A DNA stretch of 7,010 nucleotides from Burkholderiaceae bacterium (lineage in GTDB: Bacteria > Pseudomonadota > Gammaproteobacteria > Burkholderiales > Burkholderiaceae): the NCBI GenBank assembly GCA_947459465.1, contig CANHDS010000026.1, forward strand, positions 1 through 7,010. The letters are read 5' to 3'. Below, in pieces: positions 1 to 7,010 of the stretch (the stretch's first letter is position 1; every line of letters starts with the position of its first letter). The notes under the pieces were generated by a model. That model did no database searches. It was not told where the DNA came from and worked only from the letters and a program-made list of their open reading frames with translations. Position numbers and translations under genes: made by a program.

Positions 1-1632
1 AGCATCAAGATTCGCTTTGAAAATACCGATACGCAACTCAAAGCACGCGATTTAATTAATCAAAAGCTCAATGTGGATCCCAAAGATCCCAACTATATTG
101 TGGCGCTTAATCTTCTTTCCAATACACCGAATTGGCTAAGCTCGATCAATGCACTTCCTATGCCTTTAGGTCTAGACCTGCGTGGTGGTGTGTATTTCTT
201 ATTACAAGTCGATATGCAAGGAGCAGTCCAGAAGAAATTAACCTCTCTGGCAACTGATATTCGTGGCCAACTCCGCGACAAAGGGATTCGTCATCAAGGG
301 ATTGAGCGCGCAGGTGACGTAATTACGATCCGCTTTGGATCCACTGCTGAAGCAGATGCAGCTCGCGCCTTACTGGCAGGCCCTCAAGCTGATTTAGAGT
401 GGCTTTTGGAAAAAGCAGCCGATGGAGCCAAACTGGTTGGGCGATTTAAGGCAAGTGCGCTCAAAGAAGTTCAAGAAAATGCGGTCAAGCAAAATATCCT
501 CACGCTCAATAAGCGGGTCAATGAATTAGCGGTTAAAGAACCCGTGATCCAGCAACAAGGAACAGAACGCATTGTGGTGCAACTTCCTGGTGTTCAAGAT
601 ACTGCGCGCGCCAAAGATATTATCGGTCGTACCGCAACCCTTGAATCGCGTTTAGCCGACCCCGTTGCTTCAACCATTGGCCTAAATGAAACCCCGCCGC
701 CCGGTACTGATGTATTTCGTTTTGGTGAGAATCGCTTGGGGGTCTTTAAAAAATCAGTTATCTTCACCGGCGATCGCATTACCGATGCCAGTGCTGGCTT
801 TGATCAAAACCAACGCCCCTCAGTCAATATCTCGCTTGATGCAGCCGGTGGTCGAGTCATGCAAGAGGTGACACGCGAGAATATTGGCAAGCCCATGGGC
901 ATGATTTTGTTTGAAAAAGGTAAGGGCGAAGTACTAACCATTGCCACGATTCAGAGTGAGTTTGGCTCCAAGTTTCAGATCACTGGACAACCAACTACTG
1001 AGAGCGCCAACGATCTTGCCCTGCTCCTGCGCGCAGGGTCATTGGCCGCCCCGATGGAAATTATCGAGGAACGCACTATTGGTCCCAGTCTTGGACTTGA
1101 AAACATTGAGAAGGGATTTAAATCCCTCATTTATGGATTTGCGGCCATTGCAATATTCATGATTGCGTATTACATGCTTTTTGGATTCTTCTCGGTTATT
1201 GCGCTAGGAGTGAATTTGGTCCTATTGATATCACTGCTCTCGATGCTGCAAGCCACCCTATCCCTTCCCGGGATTGCGGCAATGGCATTGGCGATTGGTA
1301 TGGCGATTGACTCCAACGTCCTTATCAACGAGAGAATTCGCGAGGAACTCCGCAATGGCGCACCTCCCCACACGGCTATTTCAATTGGCTTTGATAAAGC
1401 GTGGGCAACCATCTTGGACTCTAATATCACTACGTTGATTGCTGGAATCGCCTTGCTTGCCTTTGGATCTGGCCCTGTTAAAGGCTTCGCAGTGGTGCAT
1501 TGTCTTGGTATTTTGACCTCGATGTTCTCGGCAGTATTCTTCGCGCGTGGCATCGTCAATCTGTGGTACGGACGACAAAAGAAATTGCAATCCATTTCAA
1601 TTGGTCAAGTTTGGCGACCCCAAGGGAAATAA
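1..1632 (+). CDS. secD: Protein translocase subunit SecD (5' end missing)
   Basis: SecD is the inner-membrane partner of SecF. The pair uses the proton motive force to help pull preproteins out of the SecYEG channel on the periplasmic side. The frame is open from base 1, giving 543 codons plus TAA. The GTG at base 73 is only an internal Val, because the codons before it already encode typical SecD sequence (a TDTQLKARD-like stretch). Counting codons from base 1, the D1 motif LGLDLRGG is at 56-63. The large periplasmic P1 domain follows, and membrane segments lie near 376-395, 398-418, 421-443, 472-488 and 494-522. The membrane Asp used in proton transport (GMAIDSNV) is codon 437, matching E. 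coli Asp519. E. coli SecD is about 615 residues, so roughly 65-70 residues with the first membrane helix are upstream. No frameshift is visible. secF follows after 3 bases. Identification is very secure. Confidence 0.97.
   Translation, partial: SIKIRFENTDTQLKARDLINQKLNVDPKDPNYIVALNLLSNTPNWLSSINALPMPLGLDLRGGVYFLLQVDMQGAVQKKLTSLATDIRGQLRDKGIRHQGIERAGDVITIRFGSTAEADAARALLAGPQADLEWLLEKAADGAKLVGRFKASALKEVQENAVKQNILTLNKRVNELAVKEPVIQQQGTERIVVQLPGVQDTARAKDIIGRTATLESRLADPVASTIGLNETPPPGTDVFRFGENRLGVFKKSVIFTGDRITDASAGFDQNQRPSVNISLDAAGGRVMQEVTRENIGKPMGMILFEKGKGEVLTIATIQSEFGSKFQITGQPTTESANDLALLLRAGSLAAPMEIIEERTIGPSLGLENIEKGFKSLIYGFAAIAIFMIAYYMLFGFFSVIALGVNLVLLISLLSMLQATLSLPGIAAMALAIGMAIDSNVLINERIREELRNGAPPHTAISIGFDKAWATILDSNITTLIAGIALLAFGSGPVKGFAVVHCLGILTSMFSAVFFARGIVNLWYGRQKKLQSISIGQVWRPQGK
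1622..1629 (+). promoter_or_regulatory. Ribosome binding site of secF inside the end of secD
   Basis: A purine run containing AAGGGA (1622-1627) lies 8 bases before the secF ATG and is embedded in the last codons of secD. It supports the ATG at 1636 as the secF start. It also means that ribosomes finishing secD stop practically on the secF start, so the two subunits are probably translated in a coupled fashion. Confidence 0.7.
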
Positions 1633-1635
1633 ATC

Positions 1636-2587
1636 ATGGAATTTTTTAGAATCCGCAAAGACATTCCCTTCATGCGCCATGCATTGCTACTCAATGCATT
1701 TTCATTTATTACATTTTTAGCTGCAGTCTTTTTTATTTGGCAAAAAGGCTTGCATCTCTCGATTGAATTTACTGGCGGTACCGTGATGGAGATTTCCTAT
1801 CCTCAAACCGCACCGCTCGACTCAATTCGTGATCAGATTGCCAAAATTGGTTATACCGATACTCAAATTCAAAACTTTGGAAGTTCACGCGATGTCATGA
1901 TTCGCTTGCCCTTACAGCGGGATCAAACCGGTCAAGTCATTCCATCAGCGCAGCAAAGTAGCGCGGTGATGAAAGTACTAGAAGCGAATAATTCTGGGGC
2001 AAAACTACAACGGGTTGAATATGTTGGCCCCCAGGTTGGCAAAGAACTTGCAATTGACGGAGTTAAAGCACTGATTTTTGTGGTGATCGGCATCATGATT
2101 TATCTCGCATTTCGCTTCGAATGGAAATTTGCGGTGGCTGGTATTTTGGCGAACTTGCACGATGTGGTAATCATCCTCGGATTCTTTGCTTTCTTCCAAT
2201 GGGAGTTCTCGCTCTCCGTATTGGCTGCCGTATTGGCGGTTCTTGGCTACTCGGTTAATGAGTCAGTGGTGATCTTTGACCGGATTCGTGAAAGTTTTCG
2301 CAAACAGCGCAAGATGAATACGCGTGAAATCATTGATAGCGCGATTACGGGAACGATTAGCCGAACCGTGATTACGCACGGCAGCACTGAGATGATGGTG
2401 GTTGCGATGCTAATTTTTGGAGGTCCATCGTTGTTCTATTTTGCTCTTGCGCTCACGATTGGTATCTTGTTTGGAATCTATTCATCGGTATTCGTCGCTG
2501 CTGCAATTGCCATGTGGCTTGGCATCAAGCGCGAAGACCTCATCAAAGCAGATCGCAAACCCAATGAAAACAACCGCCCCGATGATC

Positions 2588-2610
<23 letters not shown>
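1636..2610 (+). CDS. secF: Protein translocase subunit SecF
   Basis: SecF pairs with SecD in the inner membrane as an RND-like, proton-driven helper of Sec protein export. The 324-residue protein is of normal family length. The first membrane helix is near residues 17-36, followed by the periplasmic motif IEFTGGT (43-49), a periplasmic domain to about 140, and five further helices between about 143 and 296. The conserved cytoplasmic-side motif reads GYSVNESVVIFDRIRE. Its Glu209 sits where E. coli SecF has Asp213, and Arg243 (ISRTVITHG) matches E. coli Arg247, the other residue tied to proton conduction. The start is ATG with a good Shine-Dalgarno run 8 bases upstream, and secD ends 3 bases before it, so the two form an operon. 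The 3' end overlaps the convergent waaA by 23 bases. The charged hydrophilic tail after about residue 297 is cytoplasmic by topology. Confidence 0.97.
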
Positions 2611-5367
<2,757 letters not shown>

Positions 5368-5377
5368 TCAAAACTTG

Positions 5378-5383
5378 ATTTTA
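5378..5383 (-). promoter_or_regulatory. Possible -10 element for purB-waaA
   Basis: On the minus strand the hexamer TAAAAT differs from TATAAT at one position. It would give a transcript start near 5371 and a leader of about 25 bases before the purB TTG. No good -35 hexamer stands at 16-18 bases, and the stretch is generally AT-rich, so the call is tentative. It is the best candidate in the 80-bp gap for the purB promoter. Confidence 0.3.
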
Positions 5384-5409
5384 ATGGGTTTATGACTGAT
5401 CGATGAGAT

Positions 5410-5418
5410 TGTTATACT
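5410..5418 (+). promoter_or_regulatory. Extended -10 promoter of the GST gene
   Basis: The sequence TGTTATACT is an extended -10 element: TG, one base, then TATACT, one mismatch from TATAAT. The -35 is poor (TTATGA at 5390-5395, 17-base spacer), which is usual for extended -10 promoters. Transcription would start about 6-9 bases after the hexamer, near 5424-5427, at or almost at the ATG at 5427. There is no Shine-Dalgarno sequence between, so the mRNA is probably leaderless or nearly so. Confidence 0.6.
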
Positions 5419-5426
5419 TCGCCCTT

Positions 5427-6041
5427 ATGAAAATTATTGGATCATTAACCAGCCCCTTTGTTCGCAAAGTACGGATCGTCATGGCAGAAAAAAAGATTGA
5501 TGCCGAACTGATTCTTGACAATGTATGGGATGCAGAGACCTCGATTGCACAATTTAATCCACTTAGCAAAGTTCCATGCTTACTCATGGACGATGGTGGG
5601 GCTATGTTTGATTCACGGGTCATCGCTGAATATATCGATACCTTAAGCCCTGTGGGTAAGCTAATCCCCGCCACTGGGCGAGAGCGTGCAGCGGTTAAAA
5701 CATGGGAGGCATTAGCTGACGGAATAATTGATGCTGGCATTTTGGTGCGCCTTGAAAAAACTTTTCGGAGTGAAGGCGAGCAAAGTACAAAGTGGCTAGA
5801 TCGCCAAATGCAGAAAGTGCACAAAGGCTTAGAGACTATGTCGAACAGCTTAGGCAACTCCAAATGGTGTCACGCAAACCAATTTAGTCTTGCGGATATT
5901 TCTTTAGGGTGTGCGCTTGGCTGGCTCGAATTACGCTTTCCTGAGCTTAACTGGAAAACACAATACCCAAACCTTGCAACGCATTTTGAGGAACTGTCAA
6001 ACCGCGCCTCATTCAAACAAACTGCCCCGCCAGCACAGTAA
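5427..6041 (+). CDS. Glutathione S-transferase family protein, YibF-like
   Basis: This is a 204-residue cytosolic GST-fold protein. The thioredoxin-like N-terminal domain (about 1-80) has the SLTSPFVRKVRI motif, with Ser9 at the usual active-site position, then FNPLSKVP (43-50) with the cis-Pro that holds glutathione, and FDSRVIAEYI (61-70), the glutathione gamma-Glu site. The all-helical C-terminal domain contains EALADGIIDAG (94-104) and FSLADISLGCALGW (153-166), the latter the usual N-capping/hydrophobic-staple region. The pattern, including the C-terminal SFKQTAPP, closely resembles E. coli YibF, whose substrate is not established, so the true reaction is open. I chose ATG 5427 because it aligns with YibF. 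An in-frame ATG at 5403 lies upstream of the -10 element and would add eight residues not typical of the family. The gene is divergent from purB and ends 3 bases from mnmA, which faces it. Confidence 0.92.
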   Translation: MKIIGSLTSPFVRKVRIVMAEKKIDAELILDNVWDAETSIAQFNPLSKVPCLLMDDGGAMFDSRVIAEYIDTLSPVGKLIPATGRERAAVKTWEALADGIIDAGILVRLEKTFRSEGEQSTKWLDRQMQKVHKGLETMSNSLGNSKWCHANQFSLADISLGCALGWLELRFPELNWKTQYPNLATHFEELSNRASFKQTAPPAQ

Positions 6042-6044
6042 TCC

Positions 6045-7010
6045 TCAGCGAATAATTATCCCGCCGCCCAAGCAAACATCTCCTTGATAGAGGACGGCCG
6101 ACTGACCTGGCGTCACTGCCCATTGGGCCGCTTCAAATTGCAATTCGAAGGAATCACCTTGTTCGGCAGTCATTGCACAGAGCGCATCCTCTTGTCGATA
6201 GCGGGTTTTTGCGCTGTATTGACCGAGCGGCGGCTCATGCCCAGCGATCCATGAGGCATCCATAGCTGCTAAGGTTTCGCTCAATAACCAAGGATGATCA
6301 TGGCCTTGCGCCACATAGAGCGTGTTGTTGGTAAGGTCTTTGCGGGCCACGTACCAAGCATCGCCTGTTCCATCTTGGCTACCACCCAAACCAATACCCT
6401 TGCGTTGGCCTAGGGTAAAGAAAGCCAAGCCCATATGCTCGCCTAGTTGCTTACCATCCACACTCAGAATCGGACCTGGAGTTCTCGGTAAATAGCGGTT
6501 TAGAAATTCGCGAAATGGCCGCTCACCAATAAAACAAATCCCGGTTGAGTCTTTTTTGCGAGCATTGGGAAGGCCGATATCCGCTGCGATTTCACGAACC
6601 TCTTTTTTAGTGATCTCCCCAAGCGGAAATAAGACTTTGGATAATTGGGCTTGCGTTAAGCGATGCAAAAAATAACTTTGATCTTTGCTCAGATCCCGGG
6701 CTTTAAGTAATTGCACACGATCTGCATATCGCTCAACTCTGGCGTAGTGACCAGTCGCAATCAGGTCAGCTCCCAAATGCATCGCATGGTCTAAAAATGC
6801 CTTGAACTTAATCTCGGCATTGCACAACACATCAGGATTTGGTGTTCGACCCGCTGCGTACTCTCTCAAAAAATCAGCAAACACACGTTCACGATATTCT
6901 TTTGCGAAATTCACAGCCTCAACATCGATTCCTAAGAGATCCGCCACCGATACAACATCAATCCAATCCTGCCGTGCCGAACAATACTCATCCTGATCGT
7001 CGTCCTCCCA
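6045..7010 (-). CDS. mnmA: tRNA-specific 2-thiouridylase MnmA (5' end missing)
   Basis: MnmA makes the 2-thio group of the wobble uridine (s2U34) in tRNAs for Lys, Glu and Gln, using ATP to adenylate the base and a persulfide sulfur donor. The window holds 321 codons, in frame right to base 7010. The GTG at 6947 is internal, since the 21 codons before it encode normal MnmA sequence ([16 protein letters not shown]). Counting from the window edge, the first catalytic Cys is codon 63 ([11 protein letters not shown]) and the persulfide-bearing Cys is codon 159 ([12 protein letters not shown]). Their spacing of 96 nearly equals the 97 of E. coli Cys102/Cys199. ATGHYAR (85-91), a [10 protein letters not shown] block (201-210) and a C-terminal GGGII complete the protein. 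About 40 N-terminal residues with the SGGVDSS PP-loop lie outside. The gene converges on the GST gene with a 3-base gap. Confidence 0.97.
   Translation of the reverse strand, partial: WEDDDQDEYCSARQDWIDVVSVADLLGIDVEAVNFAKEYRERVFADFLREYAAGRTPNPDVLCNAEIKFKAFLDHAMHLGADLIATGHYARVERYADRVQLLKARDLSKDQSYFLHRLTQAQLSKVLFPLGEITKKEVREIAADIGLPNARKKDSTGICFIGERPFREFLNRYLPRTPGPILSVDGKQLGEHMGLAFFTLGQRKGIGLGGSQDGTGDAWYVARKDLTNNTLYVAQGHDHPWLLSETLAAMDASWIAGHEPPLGQYSAKTRYRQEDALCAMTAEQGDSFELQFEAAQWAVTPGQSAVLYQGDVCLGGGIIIR

Noticed and set aside
649..651. Ser in the SecD motif RTATLESRL where many SecD proteins have Phe or another hydrophobic residue
   Set aside because: A single residue in a soluble periplasmic domain. 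Without an alignment I cannot tell whether it is unusual in this lineage.
1170..1595. 141-codon open frame antisense to secD
   Set aside because: It runs opposite the highly conserved SecD membrane segments and shows no family features of its own.
73..1632. SecD starting at the GTG at 73
   Set aside because: The frame is open to base 1, and the upstream 24 codons are typical SecD sequence, so the GTG is an internal Val and the gene is simply cut by the window edge.
5403..5426. Longer GST reading frame starting at ATG 5403
   Set aside because: It would add MRLLYFAL before the family-typical MKIIGSLTSPF, lacks a Shine-Dalgarno sequence, and starts upstream of the extended -10 element, so it would not be on the predicted transcript.
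5390..5863. 157-codon open frame antisense to the GST gene
   Set aside because: It has no recognisable domain, is Ser-rich, and lies wholly opposite a clear GST-family coding sequence and its promoter. It is best explained as a shadow of that gene's codon pattern.

Overview
The window reads as a piece of a betaproteobacterial chromosome. Base composition looks to be in the mid-40s % G+C. The proteins are of the Burkholderiales type, and the low G+C within that order makes a Polynucleobacter-like freshwater bacterium my best guess. That placement is an inference from protein style and composition, not a database match. Every gene is a recognisable chromosomal gene and the packing is very tight, as expected of a streamlined genome. 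I see no mobile element, RNA gene, CRISPR array, phage or toxin-antitoxin signature.

Layout: (1) Bases 1-2610, + strand: secD (5' end cut by the window edge) followed after 3 bases by secF. Together they encode the proton-driven accessory complex of the Sec translocon. (2) Bases 2588-5346, - strand: purB (adenylosuccinate lyase), whose stop overlaps the start of waaA (Kdo transferase of lipid A biosynthesis). waaA runs tail-to-tail into secF with a 23-base overlap. (3) Bases 5347-5426: the only real intergenic gap (80 bp), a divergent promoter region between purB and the next gene. (4) Bases 5427-6041, + strand: a YibF-like glutathione S-transferase family protein, apparently expressed from an extended -10 promoter so close to the ATG that the mRNA may be leaderless. 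(5) Bases 6045-7010, - strand: mnmA (tRNA 2-thiouridylase), with about 40 N-terminal residues, including the PP-loop, lying beyond the window edge.

The genes do not form one pathway: protein export, purine synthesis, LPS core, redox/detoxification and tRNA modification are simply packed together. The points worth a second look are expression details: two consecutive TTG starts (purB and waaA), a coupled TTGA junction, a micro-ORF across the purB start, a probable leaderless GST mRNA, convergent ends with no room for terminators, and a Glu in place of the E. coli-type Asp in SecF. I found no convincing undescribed biological system.
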